From the NCBI RefSeq assembly GCF_001870435.1, contig NZ_MDDR01000028.1:62001-126000 (forward strand): a stretch of 64,000 nucleotides of DNA, given 5' to 3'. Position 1 is the stretch's first letter. Each line of letters starts with the position of its first letter. Below, one piece after another: positions 24,217 to 33,237 of the stretch. A model generated the notes under the pieces. It had not been told where the DNA came from, searched no databases, and saw only the letters and a list, made by a program, of their open reading frames with translations. This DNA is from Pseudomonas costantinii. GTDB taxonomy: Bacteria > Pseudomonadota > Gammaproteobacteria > Pseudomonadales > Pseudomonadaceae. Both the position numbers and the translations under genes were made by a program.

Positions 24217-25245
24217 ATGCGAATCGGACTAGTCGGCTACGGCCACGGCGGCCGCTTTTTTCACGCACCGCTGATAGCAACCCTGCCAGGCGCGACCTTT
24301 GTCGGCGTGGTGACCCGTTCCCCGGAGCGGCGCCAGCAACTGGCAACCGACCACCCAGGCCTCAAGGCCTTTGACTCCATTGGCCAGATTGTCGAGGCGG
24401 GGGTCGATGCGCTGGTAGTTTCCACCACCCTTAAAGGCCGCCCGGCGCTGGTGCTGGAAGCCATCGAACATGGGGTGGCGGTAGTCAGCGACAAACCCTT
24501 TGCCGCCAACGCCGAACAGGCCCAGGCCTTGATCACCGCCGCCGAGCGCCAGGAGGTGCTGCTCAGTGTCTACCAGAACCGACGCTGGGATTCGGATTAC
24601 CTCACGTTGCGCAAACTGATCGATGCCGGGGCCCTGGGCGATATCACCCGTTTTGAATCCCGCGTCGAGCGCTACAACCCGCAAGCGGTGGGCAATGCCA
24701 GTGGTGGTGGCTGGCTGCGCGACCTCGGCAGCCATCTGGTGGATCAGGCACTGCAACTGTTCGGCCCGGTCGATCGGGTGTTTGCGCAATTACAGTTCAG
24801 CCCGGAACACCCAACGCTCGACCACAGCTTCTTCGTCTCGTTGACCCACGCCAACGGCGTGATTTCCCATTTGTGGGGCAGCGCGCTGCAAAACAGCCAG
24901 GCACCGCGTTTTCGGGTGAATGGCACCCTGGGTTGCTACACCGTCGAGGGTCTGGATGGTCAGGAAGAAGCGCTGATGGCCGGCAAGTCGCCAAAAACCG
25001 AAGGCGAGCACTGGGGCGCCGAAGAGCACCGCCGCTGGGGCTGGTTTGAACAAGGGGCGGAGCGTGAGCGGGTGCCGTCGGAGAAAGGCTGTTGGACGCA
25101 ATTCTATCGCCAGCTGCAAAGTGCTGTGCAAGGGCAGGGACCGCTGCCGGTTGACGCCTATGAGGCGCTGGAAACCACCCGTATATTGGACGCCGCGCGC
25201 CTTAGCAGCGAGCGCCAGCAGGTGGTTTCAACAAAAATAGAATAA
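24217..25245 (+). CDS. Gfo/Idh/MocA oxidoreductase, scyllo-inositol dehydrogenase-like (IolW type)
   Basis: The 342-residue enzyme resembles Bacillus IolW/YvaA along its length: RIGLVGYGHGGRFFHAPLI at the NAD(P)-binding end, SDKPFAANAEQAQ with the catalytic lysine, LLSVYQNRRWDSDYLTLRKLI, and DLGSHLVDQALQLFG. IolW reduces scyllo-inosose to scyllo-inositol with NADPH. Its position between iolG and the inositol importer supports use of scyllo-inositol or another isomer. It starts at ATG 24217 just after a repeat cluster, so it may be less expressed than iolG or have its own promoter. Confidence 0.8.
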   Translation: MRIGLVGYGHGGRFFHAPLIATLPGATFVGVVTRSPERRQQLATDHPGLKAFDSIGQIVEAGVDALVVSTTLKGRPALVLEAIEHGVAVVSDKPFAANAEQAQALITAAERQEVLLSVYQNRRWDSDYLTLRKLIDAGALGDITRFESRVERYNPQAVGNASGGGWLRDLGSHLVDQALQLFGPVDRVFAQLQFSPEHPTLDHSFFVSLTHANGVISHLWGSALQNSQAPRFRVNGTLGCYTVEGLDGQEEALMAGKSPKTEGEHWGAEEHRRWGWFEQGAERERVPSEKGCWTQFYRQLQSAVQGQGPLPVDAYEALETTRILDAARLSSERQQVVSTKIE

Positions 25246-25280
25246 AATTCTAAAAGTTGTTGATATGGAAATTATTTTCT
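25238..25280 (+). promoter_or_regulatory. Paired IolR-type operators upstream of the inositol importer
   Basis: TAGAATAAAATTCTA (25238-25252) is a perfect palindrome around three bases, and GGAAATTATTTTCT (25267-25280) fits GGAA-N6-TTCY. Their centres are 28 bases apart, close to the 29 bases of the pair before iolC. The first overlaps the stop codon of the upstream dehydrogenase. One repressor probably controls both operons. Confidence 0.55.
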
Positions 25281-25606
25281 AATAAAGTCTTTTCCAGGTT
25301 GCATAAAGTACGTTCGGACTCGATTCGGGCGACTCAACAAAAACAAGATCAAAAACAACCAGGTACCGTCAGATGAAAATCTTCAACGCTGTACTGCGAG
25401 TTTTACGCCCAGCCCTTGCGCCACGTGGCCTGCCCCGCGCCCGGCCGTTTTACTTCTCCTTCCTTAATGTGCTGTGCGTCGAAAACAAAGGCGCGCTGGT
25501 CTGCTGCATTCCAGGCGCACCGGTTGTTCGACTGCCGTCCTCGCAAGCCCCGTTCTGATAAACGCAACGTCCAAAAAACCAACAAGAATTTGGAGACAGA
25601 CCGTTC
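25281..25606 (+). other. Long leader before the importer operon
   Basis: About 325 bases separate the operators from the binding-protein start. The stretch holds a possible 61-codon frame (25373-25558, MKIFNAVLRVLR...) with no convincing ribosome site and a composition that does not look like a known protein. I see no clear hairpin or terminator. A long 5' leader is the simplest reading. Confidence 0.35.
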
Positions 25607-26536
25607 ATGAAGACCCCGATCCGTTTTACCGCGTTGGCCTTGTCCATGATGTTGGCCAGCGGTTTCGCCTCTGCCGCCGATATCAAAGTGGGTGTGACCA
25701 TGTCCGCCTTCGATGACACCTTTCTGACTTACCTGCGTGAAGACATGAACAAGCAAGCCAAGTCCTATCCCAAGGGCGACGGCGTACAGTTGCAGTTCGA
25801 AGACGCTCGCGCCGATGTGGTCAAGCAACTGAGCCAGGTTGAAAACTTCATCAGCCAGAAGGTTGACGCGATTATCGTCAACCCGGTGGACACCGCCTCG
25901 ACCAAGAACATCATCAGCGCGGCAACCAAAGCCGGTATCCCGCTGGTCTTCGTCAACCGTCGTCCCGATCAAAAAGATCTGCCCAAGGATGTAGTCGCCG
26001 TCACCTCCGATGACACTGAGGCCGGCCGCCTGCAAATGCAGTACATCGCCGACAAACTCGGCGGCAAGGGCAACATTGTGATTCTGCTCGGCGACTTGGC
26101 CAACAACTCCACCACCAACCGCACCAAGGGTGTGAAAGAAGTGCTGGCCAAGTACCCGGGCATCAAGATCGAACAGGAACAAACCGGCATTTGGTTGCGT
26201 GACAAGGGCATGACCTTGGTCAACGACTGGCTGACTCAAGGCCGCGATTTCAATGCGGTGCTCGCCAACAACGATGAAATGGCGATTGGTGCATCGATGG
26301 CCCTGAAATCGGCAGGCAAGAAAGGCGTACTGATCGCGGGGGTTGATGGCACGCCGGACGGCTTGAACGCAATCACCAAGGGCGACATGGCGGCATCGGC
26401 GTTCCAGGACGCCAATGGCCAGGCAGTCGGTTCGGTGGAAGCGGCGCGCAAGATGGCCAAGAAAGAGCCGGTGGAACAGAACCAGGTCATCCCGTTCCAG
26501 CTGATCACCCCGGACAACGTCGCCAAGTTCAAGTAG
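25607..26536 (+). CDS. Inositol/sugar ABC transporter periplasmic binding protein
   Basis: This 309-residue secreted protein has a signal peptide (residues 1-24, ending ASA) and a Peripla_BP_4 (RbsB-like) fold. Motifs are KVGVTMSAFDDTFLTYLREDM, VENFISQKVDAIIVNPVDT, NNDEMAIGASMAL and IAGVDGTPDGLNAI. It should bind myo-inositol or a close polyol and deliver it to the ATPase and permease encoded directly downstream. Clustering with iol genes and shared operator-like sites support inositol over ribose or galactose. The ligand cannot be proven from sequence. Confidence 0.88.
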   Translation: MKTPIRFTALALSMMLASGFASAADIKVGVTMSAFDDTFLTYLREDMNKQAKSYPKGDGVQLQFEDARADVVKQLSQVENFISQKVDAIIVNPVDTASTKNIISAATKAGIPLVFVNRRPDQKDLPKDVVAVTSDDTEAGRLQMQYIADKLGGKGNIVILLGDLANNSTTNRTKGVKEVLAKYPGIKIEQEQTGIWLRDKGMTLVNDWLTQGRDFNAVLANNDEMAIGASMALKSAGKKGVLIAGVDGTPDGLNAITKGDMAASAFQDANGQAVGSVEAARKMAKKEPVEQNQVIPFQLITPDNVAKFK

Positions 26537-26601
26537 CCCTGACATAACAACAATAAGCCGGCAGGGCGGTCACGGCCGCCCTGCAGATGGAGTACCTCTC
26601 T

Positions 26602-28155
26602 ATGCTCGCTCAAGCGACTGTCTCGCAGCCTCCCGGTATCCAGGCCCCGCTGCTGGAAGAACCCTACCTGCTGGAAATCGTCAACATCAGCAAAGGCTTT
26701 CCCGGCGTCGTGGCCCTGGCCGATGTGCAACTGCGGGTGCGCCCGGGCTCGGTGTTGGCGCTGATGGGCGAGAACGGTGCGGGCAAGTCGACCTTGATGA
26801 AAATCATCGCCGGCATCTACCAGCCCGACGCCGGCGAAATTCGCCTGCGCGGCAAGCCGATCGTATTTGAAACACCGCTGGCGGCACAAAAGGCGGGGAT
26901 CGCGATGATCCACCAGGAGCTCAACCTGATGCCGCACATGAGCATCGCCGAGAACATCTGGATCGGCCGCGAGCAGCTCAACAGCCTGCACATGGTCAAC
27001 CACCGCGAAATGCACCGCTGCACCGCAGAGTTACTGGCGCGCCTGCGCATCAACCTCGACCCTGAGGAGCACGTGGGTAACCTGAGCATCGCCGAGCGGC
27101 AGATGGTCGAGATTGCCAAGGCCGTGTCTTACGACTCCGACATCCTGATCATGGATGAACCGACTTCGGCCATTACCGACAAGGAAGTGGCCCACCTGTT
27201 TTCGATCATTGCCGACCTCAAGTCCCAAGGCAAAGGCATCGTCTACATCACCCACAAAATGAACGAAGTGTTTGCCATCGCCGACGAAGTGGCGGTGTTT
27301 CGTGACGGCCACTATATCGGCCTGCAACGCGCCGACAGCATGAACAGCGACAGCCTGATCTCGATGATGGTCGGCCGCGAACTCAGCCAGTTGTTCCCGG
27401 TACGCGAGACGCCCATCGGCGAGCTGCTGCTGTCGGTACGCGACTTGCGCCTGGACGGTGTGTTCAAGGACGTGTCGTTCGACCTGCACGCCGGTGAAAT
27501 CCTCGGCATCGCCGGGTTGATGGGCTCGGGCCGCACTAACGTGGCGGAAACCATTTTCGGCATCACCCCAAGCAGCGGTGGGCAGATCACCCTCGACGGC
27601 AAGCCGGTGCGTATCACCGACCCGCACATGGCCATCGAGAAAGGCTTCGCGCTGTTGACCGAGGATCGCAAGCTCAGTGGCCTGTTCCCGTGCCTGTCGG
27701 TGCTGGAAAACATGGAAATGGCCGTGTTGCCGCACTACTCGGGTAAAGGTTTTATCCAGCAGAAAGCCCTGCGCGCCCTGTGCGAAGACATGTGCAAGAA
27801 ACTGCGGGTGAAAACCCCATCCCTTGAGCAATGCATCGACACCTTGTCCGGTGGCAACCAACAGAAGGCGTTGCTGGCCCGTTGGCTGATGACCAACCCA
27901 CGCTTGCTGATTCTTGATGAGCCCACGCGCGGCATCGACGTCGGCGCCAAGGCTGAGATTTATCGTCTGATTTCTTTCCTCGCCAGCGAAGGCATGGCGG
28001 TGATCATGATTTCCTCCGAGCTGCCCGAAGTGCTGGGCATGAGCGACCGGGTGATGGTGATGCACGAGGGCGACCTGATGGGCACCCTGGACCGCGCTGA
28101 CGCGACCCAGGAAAAAGTCATGCAGTTGGCTTCCGGTATGACCGCAGTCCACTGA
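26602..28155 (+). CDS. Sugar ABC transporter ATPase with two nucleotide-binding domains
   Basis: The 517-residue protein has the RbsA/MglA layout. The first ATPase half has Walker [10 protein letters not shown], signature [14 protein letters not shown] and Walker B LIMDEPT. The second half has a weaker Walker A-like GLMGSGRTN, signature [15 protein letters not shown] and Walker [12 protein letters not shown]. It powers uptake of the sugar bound by the upstream protein. I chose ATG 26602 because GGAG lies eight bases upstream; the ATG at 26587 has none. The gene continues the importer operon. Confidence 0.92.
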   Translation: MLAQATVSQPPGIQAPLLEEPYLLEIVNISKGFPGVVALADVQLRVRPGSVLALMGENGAGKSTLMKIIAGIYQPDAGEIRLRGKPIVFETPLAAQKAGIAMIHQELNLMPHMSIAENIWIGREQLNSLHMVNHREMHRCTAELLARLRINLDPEEHVGNLSIAERQMVEIAKAVSYDSDILIMDEPTSAITDKEVAHLFSIIADLKSQGKGIVYITHKMNEVFAIADEVAVFRDGHYIGLQRADSMNSDSLISMMVGRELSQLFPVRETPIGELLLSVRDLRLDGVFKDVSFDLHAGEILGIAGLMGSGRTNVAETIFGITPSSGGQITLDGKPVRITDPHMAIEKGFALLTEDRKLSGLFPCLSVLENMEMAVLPHYSGKGFIQQKALRALCEDMCKKLRVKTPSLEQCIDTLSGGNQQKALLARWLMTNPRLLILDEPTRGIDVGAKAEIYRLISFLASEGMAVIMISSELPEVLGMSDRVMVMHEGDLMGTLDRADATQEKVMQLASGMTAVH

Positions 28156-28213
28156 CGAACAGCAGCGCGGGCCTGCGGTTGGCCCGTGTCACAGAATAAG
28201 AAGGTGATTGGCT

Positions 28214-29236
28214 ATGAACGCAATAACAGACAACAAGCCTGCCACGGCACCGGTCAAAAGCCGCAGACGCTTGCCCACCGAACTGAGCATCTTCCTGGTG
28301 CTGATCGGCATCGGCCTGGTGTTTGAAGTGTTTGGCTGGATCGTACGTGACCAGAGCTTCCTGATGAACTCCCAGCGCTTGGTGCTGATGATTCTGCAGG
28401 TGTCGATCATCGGCCTGCTGGCGATCGGCGTGACCCAGGTCATCATCACCACCGGTATCGACTTGTCGTCCGGCTCGGTGCTGGCGCTGTCGGCGATGAT
28501 CGCCGCCAGTTTGGCGCAGACCTCGGACTTTTCCCGGGCGGTGTTTCCCAGCCTGACTGACCTGCCGGTATGGATTCCGGTGGCGATGGGGCTTGGCGTG
28601 GGGCTGCTGGCAGGGGCGATCAACGGCAGTATCATTGCCGTTACCGGTATCCCGCCGTTTATCGCAACCCTGGGCATGATGGTGTCGGCCCGTGGCCTGG
28701 CGCGTTACTACACCGAAGGCCAGCCGGTGAGCATGCTCTCGGATTCCTACACCGCCATCGGCCACGGCGCGATGCCGGTGATTATCTTCCTGGTGGTCGC
28801 GGTGATCTTTCATATCGCACTGCGTTACACCAAGTACGGCAAGTACACCTACGCCATCGGCGGCAACATGCAGGCGGCGCGGACTTCGGGGATCAACGTC
28901 AAGCGTCATTTGATCATCGTCTACAGCATCGCCGGTTTGCTTGCAGGCTTGGCCGGTGTGGTGGCTTCGGCACGTGCCGCCACCGGGCAGGCGGGCATGG
29001 GCATGTCCTATGAACTGGATGCGATTGCCGCCGCAGTGATTGGCGGCACCAGCCTGGCAGGCGGCGTAGGGCGCATCACCGGTACCGTGATCGGCGCGCT
29101 GATCCTCGGGGTGATGGCCAGCGGGTTTACCTTTGTCGGGGTGGACGCGTATATCCAGGACATCATCAAGGGCTTGATCATCGTGGTGGCGGTGGTGATC
29201 GACCAGTACCGTAACAAGCGCAAACTCAAACGCTGA
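28214..29236 (+). CDS. Sugar ABC transporter permease (RbsC family)
   Basis: The 340-residue inner-membrane protein has eight to ten hydrophobic segments. It shows the BPD_transp_2 signatures ITTGIDLSSGSVLALSAM, GAINGSIIAVTGIPPFIATLG, AIGGNMQAARTSGINV and ELDAIAAAVIGGTSLAGGVG. It forms the translocation path with the preceding ATPase. AAGGTG lies nine bases before ATG 28214; a TTG at 28208 in the same frame is too close to that site. It is the last gene of the inositol region and is followed by a REP doublet. Confidence 0.92.
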   Translation: MNAITDNKPATAPVKSRRRLPTELSIFLVLIGIGLVFEVFGWIVRDQSFLMNSQRLVLMILQVSIIGLLAIGVTQVIITTGIDLSSGSVLALSAMIAASLAQTSDFSRAVFPSLTDLPVWIPVAMGLGVGLLAGAINGSIIAVTGIPPFIATLGMMVSARGLARYYTEGQPVSMLSDSYTAIGHGAMPVIIFLVVAVIFHIALRYTKYGKYTYAIGGNMQAARTSGINVKRHLIIVYSIAGLLAGLAGVVASARAATGQAGMGMSYELDAIAAAVIGGTSLAGGVGRITGTVIGALILGVMASGFTFVGVDAYIQDIIKGLIIVVAVVIDQYRNKRKLKR

Positions 29237-29262
29237 GACCAACTCACGGCCAACACAAGTCG

Positions 29263-29330
29263 AATGTGGGAGCTGGTTTGCCTGCGATTGCCCCAACTCG
29301 GTAACCGCGGGCAAGCCCGACTCCCACATT
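29263..29330. repeat. REP doublet of the tgtgggag family
   Basis: The inverted arms AATGTGGGAGCTGG and CGACTCCCACATT, with the inner pair TTTGCC...GGCAAG, enclose the element. It follows the importer permease gene and probably marks the 3' end of its transcript. Related units lie at 34889-34920 and 59179-59283. Confidence 0.85.
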
Positions 29331-29340
29331 TGATGTTTAT

Positions 29341-29632
29341 CAGGCAGTTCTAACCGTTTGTCTTCTATATAGCTCCACAACACTGAATTTCTTGCTATAA
29401 ACGCACTCCGATGACCATTCGCCGAGCCCGTCCTGGTGCTTTTGGGGGTTATCTCGGAAAAATTGCCTGTCTTTTCAGTTGCTGCGCCCTCAAGTCGGCC
29501 TTAGACTGCCGCCCCTCGTAAATTGAGTGCCGGGTGGCGCTTGGAATGGATGGCGCCTTTCCGAGACCTGCAGAGGTCGGCCGGAACGCTCCCTTATTCG
29601 CCTTAATGCACGTATTTTTTATAGAGAAATCA
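29341..29632 (+). other. Non-coding leader with hairpins before the DksA-like gene
   Basis: No credible gene lies here. Two short hairpins are clear: GGCGC-N12-GCGCC (29536-29557) and GACCT-gcag-AGGTC (29565-29578). An AT-rich stretch precedes the start codon. The frame upstream of the DksA-like start stays open, which explains longer predictions from 29534, but it lacks a ribosome site there. Confidence 0.4.
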
Positions 29633-30037
29633 ATGACAAAGGAAAAGTTGCTGGCCATGCCGGCGGATGACTACATGAATGCCGAACAGCACGCTTTTTT
29701 CGAGCAGTTGCTGCAAGACATGAAAGTGGAACACCACGAGCGCATTGAGCAGAACCGCATCGCCATTGAAAGCCTGGACACCCCGGCCGACCCGGCCGAC
29801 GCTGCTTCTGTCGAAGAAGAGCGTACCTGGCTGGTGAATGCCATCGACCGCGACCAGCGCATGCTGCCGCAACTTGAGCGTGCTCTGGAACGCATCAAGG
29901 AAGATTCCTTTGGCTGGTGTGATGACAGCGGCGAGCCTATTGGCCTCAAGCGCCTGCTGATCAGCCCGACCACCAAGTACTGCATCGAAGCGCAAGAGCG
30001 CCACGAGCAGATCGACAAGCACCAGCGTCAAGCTTGA
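29633..30037 (+). CDS. DksA/TraR-family protein with incomplete zinc finger
   Basis: The 134-residue protein has the DksA outline: a helical coiled coil (MNAEQHAFFEQLLQDMKVEHHERIEQ ... EEERTWLVNAIDRDQRMLPQLERALERIK) and a C-terminal finger region. In canonical DksA the finger is C-x2-C-x17-C-x2-C. Here it reads C-x2-S-x17-C-x2-A (GWCDDSGEPIG ... KYCIEAQER), so two of four ligands are lost. Paralogues of this sort, such as P. aeruginosa DksA2, work without zinc and replace DksA in zinc starvation. DksA proteins bind RNA polymerase through the secondary channel. The coiled-coil tip carries acidic residues (DTPADPADAAS) in the right place. The start is ATG 29633; longer versions lack support. 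Confidence 0.82.
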   Translation: MTKEKLLAMPADDYMNAEQHAFFEQLLQDMKVEHHERIEQNRIAIESLDTPADPADAASVEEERTWLVNAIDRDQRMLPQLERALERIKEDSFGWCDDSGEPIGLKRLLISPTTKYCIEAQERHEQIDKHQRQA

Positions 30038-30133
30038 TGCGGTGAAGCTGGGGCCCGCACAGTCGGTGCCCCAGAGAAATACCGGTTACACCCCTGTCTA
30101 TTGATCTACTGCAAGCTACTCCACTAAAGGCCC

Positions 30134-31816
30134 ATGGATAATGGCCAAATAGTGGCGTCTAATGCAGAAACAATAACGACAAGCAGTGGGGTAACGACGA
30201 TGGCTGGAGACGGATCTCTGATGGGCGCAGCAGTGCCACCGCACACGGTGGTGCGCGTGTTACCCGGCTGGCTGACGCCGCTCTTGCAGAGTACCGCCCT
30301 GGTGCTGGTACTGCTGGGCCTGGTGTTCGCCGGCTTGCCGATCTACGTCTGCCTGCCACTGGCTTTGCTGGTGATCTGGCTGCCCTCCCTGAAAGCCCGA
30401 ACGTCGCGTGTGGTGCCTTCCCCGGCCGCCGATACGATTGGCGAGCTGACTCGCGATCTTTCCTATACCACCAGTCATAACGCGCTTTCCGCTGCCGGCG
30501 TGGCCTATTCGGTCAAACAACTGGCGGCACGGTTGCAGTCGCAGTTGAGCGCGGCCAAGCAAATTGTCAGCAGTGCCGAAGTGATGATCGGCACCGAGCA
30601 GGTCACTTCGCAGCTCAGCCGACAAGCCTTGGGTGCGGCCAGCCAGGCCCATCAACGCAGCACCGAAGGGCGCGAGGTACTGGCCCAATCGATCACCCGC
30701 ATGCGCCAGCTCAGCCAGCGCGCCAACGCCAGCCGCGAGCTGATCGAAGCGTTGAGCCAGCGCAGCGAAGAGATCCAGCGTGTGACGCTGGTGATCCAAT
30801 CCATTGCCAGCCAGACCAACCTGTTGGCATTGAATGCGGCCATTGAAGCGGCACGCGCCGGTGAGCACGGGCGCGGGTTCGCCGTAGTCGCCGACGAAGT
30901 GCGTGGCCTGGCAGGACGCACAGCCACGGCCACTGATGAAGTCGGGGTGATGGTCGCCGATATCCAGCAGCGCACCGCGCAGGTCGTGGAGCAGATTCGC
31001 CAGCTGTCGACGGACCTGCACGTCGGCGTCGAGCAGGTTGAGCACGCTGGTGAACAGTTGGAGAGCATCGCCAGCCTGGCCGCGGATGTGGAAGGGCAAG
31101 TCAATGAGATCGCCCAAGGCACCGATACCAACCGTATGCAACTCGACAGTTTGTTCCATGCCGTGGAGCAGATGCGCAGCGATTTGTCGGTGAGCGACCA
31201 GCAGACCCGCCAACTGGCCGACGTCGCCGTGCAAATGGAAGGGCAGGCTGAAACCATCAGTGAGCGCCTGGCGGAAGTCGGGCTGGATGACTATCACCAG
31301 CGCATCTATGACCTTGCCCGGGAAGGCGCAAGCCGCATTGGCGAGCAGTTCGAGACCGATGTACTGCAAAACCGTATCAGCCTGGATGACTTGTTTGACC
31401 GTAGCTACACGCCAATCCCGAATACCAGCCCGAGCAAATATCACACGCGTTTTGATCGCTACACCGACCAGGTATTGCCGGCGATCCAAGAGGCGCTGCT
31501 GCCGCACCATGAAGGGCTGGTGTTTGCGATTGCCTGCACACCTCAAGGCTATGTGCCGACGCACAACAAGGCGTTCTCTCACGCTCTCACCGGGGATGCC
31601 CAAGTCGATGCGGTGCAGAACCGTACCAAGCGCAAGTTTGAAGACCGCACCGGCATTCGTTGCGGCAGCCATCAACAAGCGGTGCTGTTGCAAACCTATA
31701 CCCGCGATACCGGTGAGTTGATGCACGATTTGTCGGTACCGATCATGGTCAAGGGCCGGCATTGGGGCGGCTTGCGTTTGGGCTATAAACCGGAAGAGGC
31801 GAAGGCCGCGCGCTAG
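30134..31816 (+). CDS. Methyl-accepting chemotaxis-type receptor with C-terminal sensor domain
   Basis: The 560-residue protein has two adjacent membrane helices near residues 45-92 with almost nothing between them, so there is no periplasmic sensor. A long coiled coil follows, with the highly conserved MCP hairpin tip ([39 protein letters not shown], about 222-260). A C-terminal domain of about 150 residues (~405-560) comes last; its features [35 protein letters not shown] and [15 protein letters not shown] suggest a Cache/PAS-like fold. It should signal through CheA/CheW from the cytoplasmic face. AAAGG lies just before ATG 30134. The signal is unknown. Confidence 0.85.
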   Translation: MDNGQIVASNAETITTSSGVTTMAGDGSLMGAAVPPHTVVRVLPGWLTPLLQSTALVLVLLGLVFAGLPIYVCLPLALLVIWLPSLKARTSRVVPSPAADTIGELTRDLSYTTSHNALSAAGVAYSVKQLAARLQSQLSAAKQIVSSAEVMIGTEQVTSQLSRQALGAASQAHQRSTEGREVLAQSITRMRQLSQRANASRELIEALSQRSEEIQRVTLVIQSIASQTNLLALNAAIEAARAGEHGRGFAVVADEVRGLAGRTATATDEVGVMVADIQQRTAQVVEQIRQLSTDLHVGVEQVEHAGEQLESIASLAADVEGQVNEIAQGTDTNRMQLDSLFHAVEQMRSDLSVSDQQTRQLADVAVQMEGQAETISERLAEVGLDDYHQRIYDLAREGASRIGEQFETDVLQNRISLDDLFDRSYTPIPNTSPSKYHTRFDRYTDQVLPAIQEALLPHHEGLVFAIACTPQGYVPTHNKAFSHALTGDAQVDAVQNRTKRKFEDRTGIRCGSHQQAVLLQTYTRDTGELMHDLSVPIMVKGRHWGGLRLGYKPEEAKAAR

Positions 31817-31840
31817 GGATTGTTGCTGTTTATGCAAAGG

Positions 31841-31863
31841 AGCTATTCCGGGGATAGCTTTTT
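31841..31863 (+). terminator. Rho-independent terminator after the chemoreceptor gene
   Basis: An AGCTATTCC / GGGATAGCT stem is followed by a run of five thymines, 25 bases past the stop codon. Confidence 0.7.
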
Positions 31864-31931
31864 CCTACTGGCAGAAAGCCGTAGCATGGCAAATATTGTT
31901 AGCCAGCTAACTAATGCTGCGGAGAAGCCCC

Positions 31932-32135
31932 ATGCAAAACAAGGTCGATGTCGCCGTAATGATCGGCAGTGGCGTACCCGAAACCCTGCGTGCGCTGGGT
32001 CAGAAAGCCTGCTGGGTAGTGTTGCTCAATGGTGAACAACGCGGCACGGCATTTTCCAGCCGTGATGAAGCAGAGGAGTGCAGGGCGGCCTGGCAAGCGC
32101 TGATGTGTCTGGAGCAGTCAGACTGCCTGCATTGA
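31932..32135 (+). CDS. Small protein of unknown function
   Basis: The 67-residue protein has no signal peptide or membrane segment. A central block, KACWVVLLNGEQRGTAFSSRDEAEECRAAWQALM, looks like a small alpha/beta domain, with three cysteines late in the chain. GGAG stands eight bases before ATG 31932, and the codon pattern fits the rest of the chromosome, so I believe it is real. It has its own short upstream gap after a terminator and is convergent with the next pair of small genes. I do not recognise the family. Confidence 0.6.
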   Translation: MQNKVDVAVMIGSGVPETLRALGQKACWVVLLNGEQRGTAFSSRDEAEECRAAWQALMCLEQSDCLH

Positions 32136-32233
32136 TGAGTGCGTCGATTGGCTCGAGTGTCGAGTCCAGGTCCAGTTGTTCAAATAGGCTTTCGAGAGTG
32201 GGGATTGGCGTGCGGCAGCGTTCTGCCCAATTG

Positions 32234-32578
32234 TCAGGAATTGAGTGCACCTGAATCCACGGCGGTTTTCAGGGCCTTGGCGGCATCCTTTGCAGCGATT
32301 GCAGCGGCGTCGACAGTTTTGAACCAACGATCTTTTTCTACCTGGTGGGTTGTGACCGTGGTCAGTGGTGGTTTGGCCCGCATGATGATGACCGCTTGGA
32401 ACTCACCGTCTACTTCCCTGGCATCGCCATGGATGAAAAATTCGCCAATATCAAATTCCGTCACGTATAGCCTTCCCTTCAAGGTAACTGCACTGATGAA
32501 ACCTGACCCGCAAGGGGCAAACTTCAATGGACGGGCCAGTATGGCAGTTGTTGAGGGACGACGGCGTAGTAAAGTCAC
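32234..32578 (-). CDS. Small protein of unknown function, second gene of a coupled pair
   Basis: The 114-residue frame begins with GTG overlapping the stop of the preceding gene (GTGA), a common coupling arrangement. The first ~35 residues look less protein-like than the rest. The middle segment, YVTEFDIGEFFIHGDAREVDGEFQAVIIMRAKPPLTTVTTHQVEKDRWFKTVDAAA, reads as a compact beta-rich domain, so the start may lie further in. No family or function is recognised. Confidence 0.5.
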   Translation of the reverse strand: MTLLRRRPSTTAILARPLKFAPCGSGFISAVTLKGRLYVTEFDIGEFFIHGDAREVDGEFQAVIIMRAKPPLTTVTTHQVEKDRWFKTVDAAAIAAKDAAKALKTAVDSGALNS

Positions 32579-32850
32579 CCAGGTGACGAAACGATCCCGC
32601 CGTGAAGGGCGTACAGGCTGGCTTCCAGCTCTTTGGCCAACTCGCAGGCCTGGATATGGTTGCTGCGAAAGCCTTTGATCCTGCCGCTGGTCACTTCCAG
32701 GATATGAAAGAAATTCCGCCCGGCCGGTACAACCTGGTAAAGAACAGAATTGGAGTACCCGCTGGCGCTATGCAAGCAGTAGTATTGGCGCTCGTCTTGG
32801 GAAGAAGGACGAGTACGGGAAGACGTAGCGTCGTGTTGATAGGGTTGCAT
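32575..32850 (-). CDS. Small protein of unknown function, first gene of a coupled pair
   Basis: The 91-residue protein begins at an ATG with AGGAG five bases upstream, a strong ribosome site that argues for a real gene. The N terminus is polar. The core (GYSNSVLYQVVPAGRNFFHILEVTSGRIKGFRSNHIQACELAKELEASL) resembles a small single-domain protein with a closing helix. Its stop overlaps the start of the next gene. No signal peptide is present and no family is recognised. Confidence 0.55.
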   Translation of the reverse strand: MQPYQHDATSSRTRPSSQDERQYYCLHSASGYSNSVLYQVVPAGRNFFHILEVTSGRIKGFRSNHIQACELAKELEASLYALHGGIVSSPG

Positions 32851-33237
32851 GGTCAGCTCCTGTCGATCGATCTTGTTGACCCACCAGCAGCGTTTCAGGT
32901 GGTTTTGACCCGTGTTGCTGTTTTAGTATTGTCGTCGGCAGTCGATGCTTGGTTCCATGCCAGGTATTTTGTTATGTGTGAGTTGTCGGAAACTGCGTTT
33001 TTAATTGGGTTATTCTCTGAAGCTGGTCGGCCTGTATTCTCAGACCGTTGAACCTGTGATTTTCTGTGGCACCTGATGACCTTGCATAAGGTTCATCGCG
33101 CATGTCTGTACTAGTCTTACGTCGCAGCAACGGGTTCTCTTCAGTTTTTTAACGAATGTGTGATCGTGCCGTAACGGCCGTTTTTTTGTGCTGCCTGCTC
33201 CGGCGGTCAGCGCTCTTTTTGATGTGGGGGCGTTTCC
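32851..33237. other. 387-base intergenic region with a possible short transcript
   Basis: The region is richer in A and T than its surroundings. It holds a hairpin GATG-ACCTT-gcat-AAGGT-t-CATC (33075-33097) and, 70 bases later, a weak GCCG-taa-CGGC stem followed by seven thymines (33168-33187). The pair could mark a small RNA on the + strand, but no promoter stands out. No reading frame here looks like a protein. Confidence 0.3.

Noticed and set aside
25373..25558. 61-codon frame in the leader of the importer operon
   Set aside because: It has no convincing ribosome site and no recognisable family, so it is mentioned only as part of the leader.
25403..26545. Long minus-strand frame opposite the inositol binding-protein gene
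   Set aside because: It is the mirror of a well-supported gene and shows the His/Gln/Ala-rich look of antisense GC-rich coding DNA. Similar frames lie opposite iolD, the importer ATPase, cusA and the chemoreceptor.
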